Part shown: piece after piece, positions 19,319 through 28,080 of the stretch
How positions within the stretch are numbered: the first letter of the stretch is position 1
Layout: each line of letters starts with the position of its first letter
Notes under the pieces: model-generated
What the model was told of the DNA's origin: nothing
Seen by the model: the letters and a program-made list of their open reading frames with translations, nothing else
Database searches by the model: none
Source of the DNA: Firmicutes bacterium FC7
GTDB lineage: Bacteria > Bacillota > Clostridia > Tissierellales > Tissierellaceae
Reading direction: 5' to 3'
Assembly (NCBI GenBank): GCA_022760735.1
Contig: JAKELU010000001.1
Location: forward strand, 261,607-325,606
Length of the DNA: 64,000 nt
Program-made: the position numbers and the translations under genes

Positions 19319-19380
19319 AAAGGGACAAGGTTCCTGTCCCTTTGTCCCTATGCCTTTGTCCCTATGTCCCTTTGTCCCTA
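19319..19380 (-). repeat. REP-like element, copy C, with tandem extension (overlaps a stop codon)
   Basis: Minus-strand reading begins TAGGGACAAAGG, which is the stop of the methionine gamma-lyase gene. It continues with about three units of a 14-16-base TAGGGACAAAGG-type repeat and closes with the hairpin GGGACAGG-AA-CCTTGTCCC and a T-run. The tandem part suggests slippage or repeated insertion. Confidence 0.85.
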
Positions 19381-20589
19381 TGCTGTTGCTGGAACTAATT
19401 GATCTAGTGCTTGTTTTAAATCAGCAATAATATCTTCGACGTTTTCTAGACCTACAGATAATCTAACTAATCCTTCTGAAATACCAGCTTCTGCTCTTTC
19501 TTCTGGTGTATATGGTGAGTGGGTCATACTAGCTGGATGCTGTATTAGAGTTTCTGTATCACCTAAACTAACCGCTAATGTACACAACTCAACTGTGTTC
19601 ATCAATTGTCTACCTGCTTCTAAGCCACCTTTAAGTTCAAATGCAATCATTGCTCCAGGTAGTTTCATTTGTTTCTTAGCCAGTTCATATTGTGGGAAGC
19701 TCTTTAACCCTGGATAATAAATACTCTCTACTGCTGGATGAGCCTCTAAGAATTCCGCAACCTTTTGAGCATTTGCACAATGTCTTTCCATTCTTAATTC
19801 AAGTGTCTTCATTCCTCTATTGATTAGATATGCATCAAATGGACTTAAAGATGCACCTGTCATATCTTTTATACCAACTAATCTAACTTGATCTATAAAC
19901 TCTTTCTTTCCAACTGCAAATCCTGCAATAACATCGCCATGACCGTTTAAATATTTAGTTGCAGAATGTACTACTACGTCTGCTCCCATATCCAAAGGTC
20001 TTTGAATATAAGGTGTACAATAAGTATTGTCAACTACAACAAGACATCCTTCAACCTCATGAGCTATTTTAGCAACAGCTTCTATATCAGTAAGGTTCAT
20101 ATTAGGATTTGCTGGTGATTCAAGGTAAACTACTTTTGTATTTGGTTTCATAGCTTTTCTTACATTTTCAGGGTCTGATGTATCAACAAAATCTATTTCC
20201 ACTCCAAATCTTGTTAGTCCATGGTTCATGAACGCAAATGTGCAGCCATAGAGGGTCTTGGCAGCTACAATATGGTCACCTGCACTTACTGCTGCCCATA
20301 TAACTGATGTAATAGCTCCCATTCCTGAAGCTGTAGATACTGCTGCCTCTCCATTTTCTAGACTCGCTAACTTTTCTTCAACCTGTGTATTAGTTGGATT
20401 TCCAAGTCTTGTGTATATATATCCACCTTCTTCTAATGCAAATCTTCTTCCACCCTGTTCAGCTGAATCGAATATAAAAGTAGAAGTCTGATATATAGGA
20501 GTTGCAAGGGCACCATGTTCATTCTTTTCATAACCTGCATGTACAGCCCTTGTTGAGAATCCCATCTTACTTAATTTTTCCTTATTCAT
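19378..20589 (-). CDS. megL: Methionine gamma-lyase (PLP-dependent, Cys/Met metabolism family)
   Basis: 403-residue PLP enzyme cleaving methionine to 2-oxobutanoate, methanethiol and ammonia. PLP lysine lies in [16 protein letters not shown]. The segment [15 protein letters not shown] carries the cysteine that is characteristic of methionine gamma-lyase rather than cystathionine enzymes, and [14 protein letters not shown] and YTRLGNPT are in place. It is last in a three-gene minus-strand set with an NhaC-family carrier and a sigma-54 activator, which fits catabolism. Its TAG stop is supplied by REP copy C. Cystathionine gamma-synthase/lyase is the less likely alternative. Confidence 0.87.
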   Translation of the reverse strand: MNKEKLSKMGFSTRAVHAGYEKNEHGALATPIYQTSTFIFDSAEQGGRRFALEEGGYIYTRLGNPTNTQVEEKLASLENGEAAVSTASGMGAITSVIWAAVSAGDHIVAAKTLYGCTFAFMNHGLTRFGVEIDFVDTSDPENVRKAMKPNTKVVYLESPANPNMNLTDIEAVAKIAHEVEGCLVVVDNTYCTPYIQRPLDMGADVVVHSATKYLNGHGDVIAGFAVGKKEFIDQVRLVGIKDMTGASLSPFDAYLINRGMKTLELRMERHCANAQKVAEFLEAHPAVESIYYPGLKSFPQYELAKKQMKLPGAMIAFELKGGLEAGRQLMNTVELCTLAVSLGDTETLIQHPASMTHSPYTPEERAEAGISEGLVRLSVGLENVEDIIADLKQALDQLVPATA

Positions 20590-20637
20590 GATTACTCCCC
20601 CTTTAATTGGATAATTTAGATGATATATGTTTAAATC

Positions 20638-22017
20638 TTAAGCTTCCTTTTTTGCGGCTAACTTACTCTCAGGCATATCATGTTCAAAATTCCATGGGTC
20701 TTTTTTAATAACACCATCTGTAAATGGAATATATATTGAAATAATGGCAAATACGCCTAATAGCAATTGATACCATAATAGAGGTATAACCTCAAATGGA
20801 CTAACTGCTCCATTTGTAAATCCAACTGCTATTAACATTTGAGCTCCATAAGGTATAAGCCCTTGCATTACACATGAGAAAGAGTCTAGTAAAGAAGCAG
20901 ATCTCCTTGGGTCTACTTTATATTCGTTACAAATTTCCTTTGCAATTGGTCCATCTATAATAATCGCTACTGTATTATTTGCTGTAGCAGCATCCGTTAA
21001 GCTAACTAAAGCTGCAATTCCAATTTCAGCTGATTTTCTCCCTTTAATGCTTCCTCTAATCTTATCAAGTAACCACTGAATACCACCTTCGTCGGCAACC
21101 ATTTTAGCTAAACCACCTATTAGCATTGATAATAGGAATATTTCAAACATACCAGTAAAGCCATTATAAATCTCTTGCCCTAGAGCTAGTAAGGTAAAGT
21201 CTCCAAAAATCATCCCGATAATACCTGAGCATAGGATTCCTGCTGTTAATACTACAAATACATTAACTCCCATTAATGCTGATACTAAAACCAAGATATA
21301 TGGAAGCATCTTAATAATATTATAGGAAGTATCTTCATAAGTAACTGTCTCTACTGGTTTACCAAAGATTATTAATAAAATTACTGTTAATATTGCTGCT
21401 GGTAAGGCCATTTTTATATTAAGTCTAAATTTATCTCTCATATCAACATTTTGTGTTCTTGTTGCTGATATTGTTGTATCTGAAATTACAGATAAATTAT
21501 CCCCAAACATTGCACCACCAATTAGTGCTGCAATTACAAGAGGCATACTTAGTCCACCTCTTTCTGCAAGTCCTACTGCAATAGGTCCTACAGCTACTAT
21601 AGTTCCTACTGATGTTCCGGTTGATAGTGAAATAAAGCATGAAATTATGAAAATTCCTGGTGTTATAAACTGAGCTGGTATTAGCGAAAGTGCAAAATTA
21701 ACTGTTGAATCAACTGCTCCCATTGATTTTGAAACTGCTGAAAATGCTCCAGCTAATATGTAGATTATGCACATTATTATTATGTTTTCGTCTCCGCATC
21801 CCTTGATAAAAGTATTGAATTTGTCATCAATACTACCCTTAAACATGAAGAAAGCAAATATAATAGCTATTAGTGCTGCTACTGGGGCAGGTAATTGATA
21901 AAATGCCATGTCGACTCCTTGAGCTTGAAGAATTAGTCCAGTTCCCATGTAAACGATGATAAAAATTAGAAATGGGATTAAAGCTTTGCCACTTCTTTTT
22001 TTGTTCAGATTCTCCAT
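20638..22017 (-). CDS. NhaC-family carrier, candidate methionine transporter
   Basis: 459-residue membrane protein with about 11-12 hydrophobic segments. NhaC-superfamily motifs are present: STGTSVGTIVAVGPIAVG, GGAMFGDNLSVISDTTI and SLTDAATANNTVAIII. Families of this type exchange Na+/H+ or carry amino acids; MetT, a predicted Na+-dependent methionine carrier, belongs here. Being 48 bases upstream of methionine gamma-lyase supports methionine import or an antiport linked to its breakdown, but substrate is inferred from context. The ATG follows TAGGAGG. Confidence 0.82.
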   Translation of the reverse strand: MENLNKKRSGKALIPFLIFIIVYMGTGLILQAQGVDMAFYQLPAPVAALIAIIFAFFMFKGSIDDKFNTFIKGCGDENIIIMCIIYILAGAFSAVSKSMGAVDSTVNFALSLIPAQFITPGIFIISCFISLSTGTSVGTIVAVGPIAVGLAERGGLSMPLVIAALIGGAMFGDNLSVISDTTISATRTQNVDMRDKFRLNIKMALPAAILTVILLIIFGKPVETVTYEDTSYNIIKMLPYILVLVSALMGVNVFVVLTAGILCSGIIGMIFGDFTLLALGQEIYNGFTGMFEIFLLSMLIGGLAKMVADEGGIQWLLDKIRGSIKGRKSAEIGIAALVSLTDAATANNTVAIIIDGPIAKEICNEYKVDPRRSASLLDSFSCVMQGLIPYGAQMLIAVGFTNGAVSPFEVIPLLWYQLLLGVFAIISIYIPFTDGVIKKDPWNFEHDMPESKLAAKKEA

Positions 22018-22046
22018 TAATATACCTCCTAATATTTATTAATTAA

Positions 22047-22062
22047 CCTTTCACATGAAAGG
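22047..22062. promoter_or_regulatory. Small inverted repeat between the sigma-54 activator gene and the NhaC-family gene
   Basis: CCTTTCA and TGAAAGG flank two bases, between the activator stop and the carrier start. There is no T-run of note, so it is either an operator or a processing hairpin; readthrough into the carrier is expected. Confidence 0.4.
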
Positions 22063-22072
22063 GTAATTTCTT

Positions 22073-23626
22073 TTAAAGATCAAGCTTATCCTTTTTAATT
22101 CCATACTTCTTCATTCTGTTCATTAGCAAAGTATGAGTGACTCCAAGATTTCTTGCTGCTTCTCTAATACTATAGCTCGTTTTTAAACTCTCAATAATCA
22201 TTTTTTTCTCTAGACTTTCCACACTTTCCTTTAATGAATTACCTATTAAATCTGATTCTGGCACAAGAGAATAATTAAGTATAATATCCTTAGCTGAAAT
22301 CTCTTTTTTTGTGGCCAGGGCAATGGCTCTTTCTAATACATTTTGAAATTCTCTTACATTTCCTGGCCAATTATAATTAATAAGCTTTCTCATTGCATTC
22401 TGCTCTATTCCTTTAATATTCTTATTATACCTAGCAGAGTGAATCCTTGTAAAATATTCAAATAAAATTGGGATATCTTCCTTCCTTTCTCTTAGAGGAG
22501 GAATATGAATATTAAAAATATTGATTCTAAATAATAAATCTAATCTGAACTCCTTAGTCCTTACCATCTCATCAATATTTTGATTTGTGGCAGTTATAAG
22601 TCTTACGTCAAAGGGAACCTCCTTAGACCCTCCTACTCTTCTAACCTTTTTTTCTTGGAGTACGCGAAGTAATTTTGCCTGTAGGTGTGGTGGCATCTCA
22701 CCTATCTCATCTAAAAACACTGTGCCTTTATGTGCAATTTCAAAAATCCCTGCTTTACCTTCTTTAGTTCCTCCAGTAAAAGTGCCAGGTTCGTATCCAA
22801 ATAATTCGCTCTCCAATAGCTGATCTGGAATTGCTGCACAGTTAATCGCAATAAATGGCTTATCCTTTCTGCTACTCTCATTATGTATTGCCCTAGCAAA
22901 AAGTTCCTTTCCAGTCCCACTTTCCCCTGTAATCAAAACAGGTGAATCTGATTTTGAATAAAGCTTTCCTTGATTTATGGCATCAATCATCTTGTTACTT
23001 TCACCGATAATATCGTCAAAAGTAATTGGATTATCATATCTATTAAACATACTGACTCTATCTATATCATAGAAAGACATCAAAAATCCTGTGATAACGT
23101 TTTCTTCATTTCTAATAATTTGCATGTTAACCTGATACAACTGATTACCTATTTCAACTTCTTCCTTAACCATAGGTTTTCGACTGTTAGCTTTTCTTAG
23201 CGTTGATAAAAGCTCATCATAGACATCTATATATTTCCTAATATTTACTCCCTTAACGTCCTTACCATTTGTAAAAAATATATTCTCTGCAACATAGTTA
23301 TTGATGTATTTAATATCGCCTTTTTTGTTTAGTAAAATTACACCATAAGGAATGATATCTAGTACATTCTTCATCTCTGTATCTTTTTCTTCAAAAGGAA
23401 ATAGATCTATCTCCTCTAGGCTTTCCCAACCTTCAATATTTGATAAGTCCTTCTTTATGCTCTCCCAAACTTCATCAGAGACAGGGTGTAAATTTATATA
23501 ACATACATAAGCATATACTTCCATCCAGATAATAGGAGCATTATATTTATATAATACTGATAAAGTCCTATAAGTTAAATGTGGTATATCATCGGAAAAA
23601 GATAGTTTAATCTTTCTACTTCTCAT
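22073..23626 (-). CDS. Sigma-54-dependent transcriptional activator, TyrR-like (ACT-like, PAS, AAA+, HTH)
   Basis: 517-residue regulator. Residues ~1-75 form an ACT/TyrR-like ligand region, ~85-190 a PAS domain (IIPYGVILLNKKGDIKYIN), ~208-440 the AAA+ domain with Walker A GESGTGKE, Walker B GTVFLDEIGEMP and the arginine-finger region. C-terminal YSIREAARNLGVTHTLLMNRM is a TyrR-type helix-turn-helix. The loop that contacts sigma-54 reads PGTFTGGTKEG instead of the canonical GAFTGA; the central FTG is kept. First gene before the NhaC-family carrier and methionine gamma-lyase, so it probably activates this operon in response to an amino acid. Confidence 0.9.
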   Translation of the reverse strand: MRSRKIKLSFSDDIPHLTYRTLSVLYKYNAPIIWMEVYAYVCYINLHPVSDEVWESIKKDLSNIEGWESLEEIDLFPFEEKDTEMKNVLDIIPYGVILLNKKGDIKYINNYVAENIFFTNGKDVKGVNIRKYIDVYDELLSTLRKANSRKPMVKEEVEIGNQLYQVNMQIIRNEENVITGFLMSFYDIDRVSMFNRYDNPITFDDIIGESNKMIDAINQGKLYSKSDSPVLITGESGTGKELFARAIHNESSRKDKPFIAINCAAIPDQLLESELFGYEPGTFTGGTKEGKAGIFEIAHKGTVFLDEIGEMPPHLQAKLLRVLQEKKVRRVGGSKEVPFDVRLITATNQNIDEMVRTKEFRLDLLFRINIFNIHIPPLRERKEDIPILFEYFTRIHSARYNKNIKGIEQNAMRKLINYNWPGNVREFQNVLERAIALATKKEISAKDIILNYSLVPESDLIGNSLKESVESLEKKMIIESLKTSYSIREAARNLGVTHTLLMNRMKKYGIKKDKLDL

Positions 23627-23647
23627 TTTGACCCCCTCTTATGATAT

Positions 23648-23664
23648 TGCAATTTGCATGCCAA
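23648..23664 (-). promoter_or_regulatory. Sigma-54 (-24/-12) promoter for the methionine-catabolic operon
   Basis: TTGGCATGCAAATTGCA on the minus strand has GG and GC separated by the required ten bases and closely matches TGGCAC-N5-TTGCA. The predicted +1 near 23637 leaves a very short leader that still holds most of the GAGGGGG ribosome site of the activator gene. It would make the operon self-activating. Confidence 0.8.
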
Positions 23665-23680
23665 GGAAAACGATTTACAC

Positions 23681-23700
23681 ACCATGCATAATTACATGGT
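23681..23700. promoter_or_regulatory. Inverted repeat upstream of the sigma-54 promoter
   Basis: ACCATG and CATGGT flank eight bases, centred about 54 bases upstream of the predicted start of transcription. It is a candidate activator site. The rest of the 359-base gap (23701-23985) is A+T-rich and should also hold the promoter of the DUF4183 gene; none was convincing. Confidence 0.4.
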
Positions 23701-23985
23701 TTAAAAAATATTTACATAATATTTTTTGGAATATTTTTATTCCACTTTAAATATTTATTACAAAATCCTCATTGTATTGGTTTATAATAGCACCATATGT
23801 ATTAATATTAAACCATAAAGTCAGAATTTTAACAAGATTAATTGATGAAAAAATATAGATAATATACGACTTTTTCTTACAAATTCTTGCATATTTCTAT
23901 TATATATTCGTCACCAATTAACAACACGTCTAATATACTAATATTGTACAACTGAATAAAATACAAAAGAAATGGAGGAAACAAT

Positions 23986-24372
23986 ATGCCAGCAAAACTA
24001 TTTAAACTTGTAATAAGTGTTGATACAACTATAGATAATAATCAAATAAATCCAGATATTCAAAGATACTATTATGAAGTTGATACAGATGATATAGATG
24101 GCGTTACTGGAGTTCTTACAATAGATGCTGAACAATTCGTAGATGATAACGGAGACCCACTACAAGCAGGAGAAATTCCTGAAATAGATCCAGTGAATGG
24201 ATACTATCTCTTATTCGTTAATGGTGTATTACAACAAGATAGTCTATATACTGTTACTGCAACTGAAGTTACTGTTGATGATGCATCTACACTTCAAGCT
24301 GGTACACCAGTTGTCTTAGTTGTAAATGAGTTTGCACCATCAGCTGATGCAAATAATACAGTATTAACCTAA
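23986..24372 (+). CDS. DUF4183 family protein, probable spore-surface component
   Basis: 128 residues with no signal peptide or membrane helix. It matches the DUF4183 pattern: Y-Y-Y-E-V-D-T-D-D-I-D near residue 30, LTIDAEQFVDDNGDPL, then NGYYLLFVNGVLQQDSLYTV and a C-terminal AGTPVVLVVNEF. DUF4183 is often found in Bacillus and clostridial spore or exosporium proteins, sometimes after collagen-like repeats. GGAGG precedes the ATG. A strong terminator follows, and the next gene carries three related domains. The role in the spore coat is inference. Confidence 0.78.
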   Translation: MPAKLFKLVISVDTTIDNNQINPDIQRYYYEVDTDDIDGVTGVLTIDAEQFVDDNGDPLQAGEIPEIDPVNGYYLLFVNGVLQQDSLYTVTATEVTVDDASTLQAGTPVVLVVNEFAPSADANNTVLT

Positions 24373-24383
24373 TTAAATAATAT

Positions 24384-24412
24384 GGATGTGCTATATTGGC
24401 ACATCCTTTTTT
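24384..24412 (+). terminator. Intrinsic terminator of the first DUF4183 gene
   Basis: Perfect eight-base arms GGATGTGC and GCACATCC, seven-base loop, then TTTTTT. It makes the next gene a separate transcription unit. Confidence 0.92.
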
Positions 24413-24445
24413 ATAAATAAATTGTTATATTTATACGATATAAAG

Positions 24446-24474
24446 AACTTAATAGTCTGCATGTACATAAGATA
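24446..24474 (+). promoter_or_regulatory. Sigma-K-like promoter of the large DUF4183 mosaic gene
   Basis: AACT and CATAAGATA are separated by 16 bases, close to the mother-cell sigma-K consensus (mACm, 16-17 bases, CATAnnnTA). It lies about 70 bases before the start codon and after the preceding terminator. It supports late sporulation expression, from pattern matching only. Confidence 0.5.
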
Positions 24475-24542
24475 TTAAAGAAGCATTTATTTCCTTTTTA
24501 GTAAGGCCTCGTGTTAATATTTTATTTTCTGGAGTGATAGCT

Positions 24543-27512
24543 GTGTTTCTATTAAATGCAGATGTTTATCATTATAATGCCCTCTCTGATGGAATAAAGA
24601 GAATATATACTAATGATGATGAGTTAACTGAATATGGCAACAGAGGTATTTTGGATCCAAATGAAGTATCGTATTATAATTTGTTCATAAATGGAGTATT
24701 GCAGCCAAAAGTTAACTACGAAATCGAAAAGGGTAAACTCACTCTTAAAACTGAAGATGTTCCCTTAAAGGATAGTACCATTATTATTACCTTTATAACC
24801 TTTAGAGACCTAGAGTCAGCTAAGCTTAACTCTGCTAAAGTAGAAGGTATAATTCCTTCAGGGCATATATATAATGGACCTGTAACGGATATGGACATTA
24901 ATATTAGAAATAATATATATTCCTTTCTAAAACTAGAAAAAACTCTGGTATCTGGACCTAATTCTATCCCACTAGGTAATATGGCCAATTGGCAGTTTAC
25001 AATAAAAATAAAGAATATTAGCAGTAGCCCAATCAATAATATTATTGTAACTGATGAAGTTCTATTAGATAGTGTACTAAATATAGAAAATTTACTCCCA
25101 TCTAAAGGAGATGTATCTATAGAAGGTAAGTTAGTTACATGGAATGTTGATTTTCTAGATGTAGATGAATCTGCCACAGTAGATATTCAGATAAGTGGAT
25201 CTTTTAAGACTGATGGACTTCGCTTCTTAAGTAGAGGTCTGGCAACTGGAAACAGCTCTTTAGGCACTATAACAAGTGATATTGTTAGTGGAAGTGAAAT
25301 AGTGGTTAGTAAAGGATTGGATATTACCAAGGTCATCACATCTGGTCCTACAAAAGTTAATATTGGAGAAATAAATACTTGGAGAATAGAAATAAAGGCA
25401 ACTAACCTAAGTGATGAGGATTTATTTGATCTTTTAATAAAAGATACTTTACTTATTGACAATATCATAGACATAAAAATTGTCAGCATATCTAGCGGAA
25501 ATGTAAATTTTATAGATAATGAAATCCATTGGGAAATTGATGTATTAGAAAAATTGGAAAGTTCCATACTTGTAATAGATGTAATTGGTTCTTTTTCTAA
25601 TGAAGGCTATCGTAGCTTATACACAGGTGCTCCCCAGGATTTTCTAATCATCGTCTATTCAAATAAACTTCCAATAGTAGAAAAACTATCATTAGAAAAA
25701 TCTATTTTAAACGAGCCTTTAGCTTCACTATCTGGAAGCCCTAAAAATTGGATTTTCTCCATTAAAATCTCCAATCACTCCCGTGATATTTTAAGAAATA
25801 TCACTGTTATTGATTATATTTTGCTAGATGATTTAAATGAAATAAAAATTAAATCTATTACAGCAGGCGATGTCTCCATATCAAATAGCTCTATTTTTTG
25901 GACTATTGAAGAACTATTACCTAAAAGAAGCTTAACGGCAATTTTTGAAGTAAAAGGGTCCTTCCAGGCTGCTGGACTACGTGCACTAAATAGAGCTATT
26001 GCTACAGCTTTAAGTTCAAAATCCTGTTTAATATCAAATATATCTTCCGGTCCATCAATCAGGGTTATGGATAAAAATGATTTGCACATTTCTCCTGTTA
26101 TGGTTAATAAGGTATTTTCTCAATGCAAACAAAAGCATTGCCTTAATGAAGTCAATGTGGAAATTGGTGAGGATTCCTTTAAAGATATTGTATTTAAGCC
26201 TGGTTTTATTTTAAAAAACACTCTCAAGATTATAGATTATGAAAATAATTTAAAAAGAGTACGATTTACCTTGAAAGTACCATTTGAAATAAAGACGACA
26301 AAAAATAAGATAATAAAAGGATATCTTCCAGATATAGAAAAAGACATTCTAATGCCATTTCCTAAGGCAAGAGACGAATTTATATTTAACATATTGGTGG
26401 AAACCAGCACAAAGCTTTTAGGAGAAACCGTCAAAAACGACAATTGTTTAAGTTTCTCAGTTGGTATGTTTATTATCATCAAAGTAGTAGGAAAGGTAAA
26501 TATCTTAATACCTAGCTATGAATTTGTTCCTGGACCTAATTGTGAAAAGATATGTGATAGGTCAATTTATGATATTTTTAATTCTCAAGAACCTGATCTA
26601 TACCCATTACAAAGAAATGTATTTGTACAAAATAAAAACGCACACCTCGATAAATGTAATTTATGCCCTGATATATTTGGCAATCTCATCATTGAAAAAT
26701 ATATTGTATCAGGACCTATAGAAGTTTATCCAAATGAAAATAATAGATGGGTAGTTGAAATTAGAGCAACAAATAGTGGATTTGGTCCTATAAGTAATGC
26801 TAAAATTACAGATACCTTATTATTAGATAATTTAATTGATTTTAATATAATAAGCATTTCTCAAGGTAGTATTTCACATAAGGACAATCAAATCTCTTGG
26901 GATATTGGAACCTTATACTCTAATAAAACAGCCATTATACTTGCGGAAGTCATTGGTTCATTTAATCTTGAATCCAATGTACTTAATGTAGAAAATTATC
27001 AATACAATACAATTTCAGATGGAATTAAATACGAGTACACGAATGATGATGAGATAAGTGAATATGGAAATAGGGGAATTCCAGATCCAGAAGAAGTATC
27101 TTTTCTAAATCTCTATATCAATGGGGTACTACAACCAAAAACTAACTATTTAGTAGAAGAAGGTCTTTTAACTCTTACAACAGACAGTCTTCCACTAAAA
27201 GGAGTACCAATTATTCTTGAATATATAATAATAAAGGATAGTAACAATCAAGTTATAAAGGCAGAAACTTATCAGTATAATACACGTTCAAATGGTGGAA
27301 AAGTTTACACAAATGAAGATGAAATAACTGAATATGGAAATAATGGAATTCTTGACCCTCAACAAGCTTCTTATTACAATCTTTTTATAAATGGAGTCAT
27401 ACAGCCAAGGGTTAGTTATACAGTCAATACTGGTATTCTTAGACTAGAGACAGAAGATTCTCCTATTATAGGAGCTCCTATTATTCTACAATTTATCTCT
27501 TTATATGTATGA
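24543..27512 (+). CDS. Large mosaic protein: DUF4183-like modules, DUF11-like repeats and a SPOCS/DUF3794-like cysteine domain
   Basis: 989 residues, no signal peptide. Residues ~5-80 and two tandem C-terminal copies (~825-905 and ~905-989) are DUF4183-like, each with a Y-(H/Q)-Y-N start, an EYGNRGI-type loop and LFINGVLQP. Between them, about four DUF11-like beta domains share the phrases SGP, W-x-(F/V/I)-x-I and L-L-x-D (near 130, 260, 380 and 715). A central domain (~520-690) has C-x4-HC at its start and ends [19 protein letters not shown], as in SipL/DUF3794 spore-coat domains. Start set at a GTG eight bases after GGAGTGAT-type ribosome site. A spore-surface role is inferred from these modules and the upstream promoter. 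Confidence 0.7.
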   Translation: MFLLNADVYHYNALSDGIKRIYTNDDELTEYGNRGILDPNEVSYYNLFINGVLQPKVNYEIEKGKLTLKTEDVPLKDSTIIITFITFRDLESAKLNSAKVEGIIPSGHIYNGPVTDMDINIRNNIYSFLKLEKTLVSGPNSIPLGNMANWQFTIKIKNISSSPINNIIVTDEVLLDSVLNIENLLPSKGDVSIEGKLVTWNVDFLDVDESATVDIQISGSFKTDGLRFLSRGLATGNSSLGTITSDIVSGSEIVVSKGLDITKVITSGPTKVNIGEINTWRIEIKATNLSDEDLFDLLIKDTLLIDNIIDIKIVSISSGNVNFIDNEIHWEIDVLEKLESSILVIDVIGSFSNEGYRSLYTGAPQDFLIIVYSNKLPIVEKLSLEKSILNEPLASLSGSPKNWIFSIKISNHSRDILRNITVIDYILLDDLNEIKIKSITAGDVSISNSSIFWTIEELLPKRSLTAIFEVKGSFQAAGLRALNRAIATALSSKSCLISNISSGPSIRVMDKNDLHISPVMVNKVFSQCKQKHCLNEVNVEIGEDSFKDIVFKPGFILKNTLKIIDYENNLKRVRFTLKVPFEIKTTKNKIIKGYLPDIEKDILMPFPKARDEFIFNILVETSTKLLGETVKNDNCLSFSVGMFIIIKVVGKVNILIPSYEFVPGPNCEKICDRSIYDIFNSQEPDLYPLQRNVFVQNKNAHLDKCNLCPDIFGNLIIEKYIVSGPIEVYPNENNRWVVEIRATNSGFGPISNAKITDTLLLDNLIDFNIISISQGSISHKDNQISWDIGTLYSNKTAIILAEVIGSFNLESNVLNVENYQYNTISDGIKYEYTNDDEISEYGNRGIPDPEEVSFLNLYINGVLQPKTNYLVEEGLLTLTTDSLPLKGVPIILEYIIIKDSNNQVIKAETYQYNTRSNGGKVYTNEDEITEYGNNGILDPQQASYYNLFINGVIQPRVSYTVNTGILRLETEDSPIIGAPIILQFISLYV

Positions 27513-27516
27513 AAAC

Positions 27517-27563
27517 TGAGAAATCTCCAATTCTTAGATTCTATAAGCCCAGGAGATTTCTCA
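27517..27563 (+). terminator. Stem-loop after the mosaic gene
   Basis: Twelve-base perfect arms TGAGAAATCTCC and GGAGATTTCTCA with a 23-base loop; the tail is only weakly T-rich. It probably ends the transcript or protects its 3' end. Confidence 0.65.
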
Positions 27564-27651
27564 ATTCTGCCTAATTCACACTATTCTTGAATTTTCCAAT
27601 TATCCGTGTATAATCATATGTATAAATATAAACTTTGAAAGGGGTAATCAG

Positions 27652-28062
27652 GTGATTAGTTGGGATGACAAGTACTTAATTGGAATTGAGGAGATTGATG
27701 AACAACATAAGGAATTGTTCAGAATAGCTAATGAAGGTTTTAATTTGCTTAAAAATGAGTTCTATTTGGACAAGTATGACCATGTAATAAAGATAATTGA
27801 AGAGCTTAAAAAATATGCTATTTTTCATTTTAAAACAGAAGAAGAATATATGTTAAAAAATAACTACAGAAAATATTTCTCACATAAAGTAATTCATGAC
27901 GATTTTCTAGATAAGGTTAAGAATATAGATCTTGAAGCCATGGATGAAAATCAAGATGAGTACTTATTATCAATATTGAATTTTATTATTGACTGGATTG
28001 AAGAACACATCCTAGGAACTGATAAGAAATTTGCAGAAGAATTAATTAAAGACGCTATGTAA
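27652..28062 (+). CDS. Bacteriohemerythrin
   Basis: 136-residue cytoplasmic di-iron oxygen-binding protein. The ligand set is complete: His19 (DEQHKELF), His59 and Glu63 (FHFKTEEEYM), His78 and His82 (SHKVIHDDF), and the late pair in EEHILGTDKKF. Such proteins store or scavenge O2 or deliver it to sensors in anaerobes. Starts at a GTG with AAAGGGG upstream; single-gene unit ending in a hairpin that includes its own stop codon. Confidence 0.95.
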   Translation: MISWDDKYLIGIEEIDEQHKELFRIANEGFNLLKNEFYLDKYDHVIKIIEELKKYAIFHFKTEEEYMLKNNYRKYFSHKVIHDDFLDKVKNIDLEAMDENQDEYLLSILNFIIDWIEEHILGTDKKFAEELIKDAM

Positions 28063-28080
28063 AATAGCGTCTTATCTTTT
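28049..28080. terminator. Bidirectional terminator between hemerythrin and the MATE gene
   Basis: AAGACGCTA and TAGCGTCTT pair around a seven-base loop that contains the hemerythrin stop; T-rich sequence follows on +. The MATE stop codon lies in the far arm on the opposite strand. Confidence 0.75.

Noticed and set aside
18437..19380. CRISPR-like array from the tandem GGGACA units
   Set aside because: Units are 12-16 bases without unique spacers and belong to REP-like hairpins.
20590..20637. Possible SAM or methionine riboswitch before the methionine gamma-lyase gene
   Set aside because: Only 48 bases are available and no riboswitch core is visible.
24716..26482. Several long minus-strand frames opposite the mosaic gene
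   Set aside because: They mirror a repetitive beta-domain protein, have no ribosome sites and no recognisable motifs.
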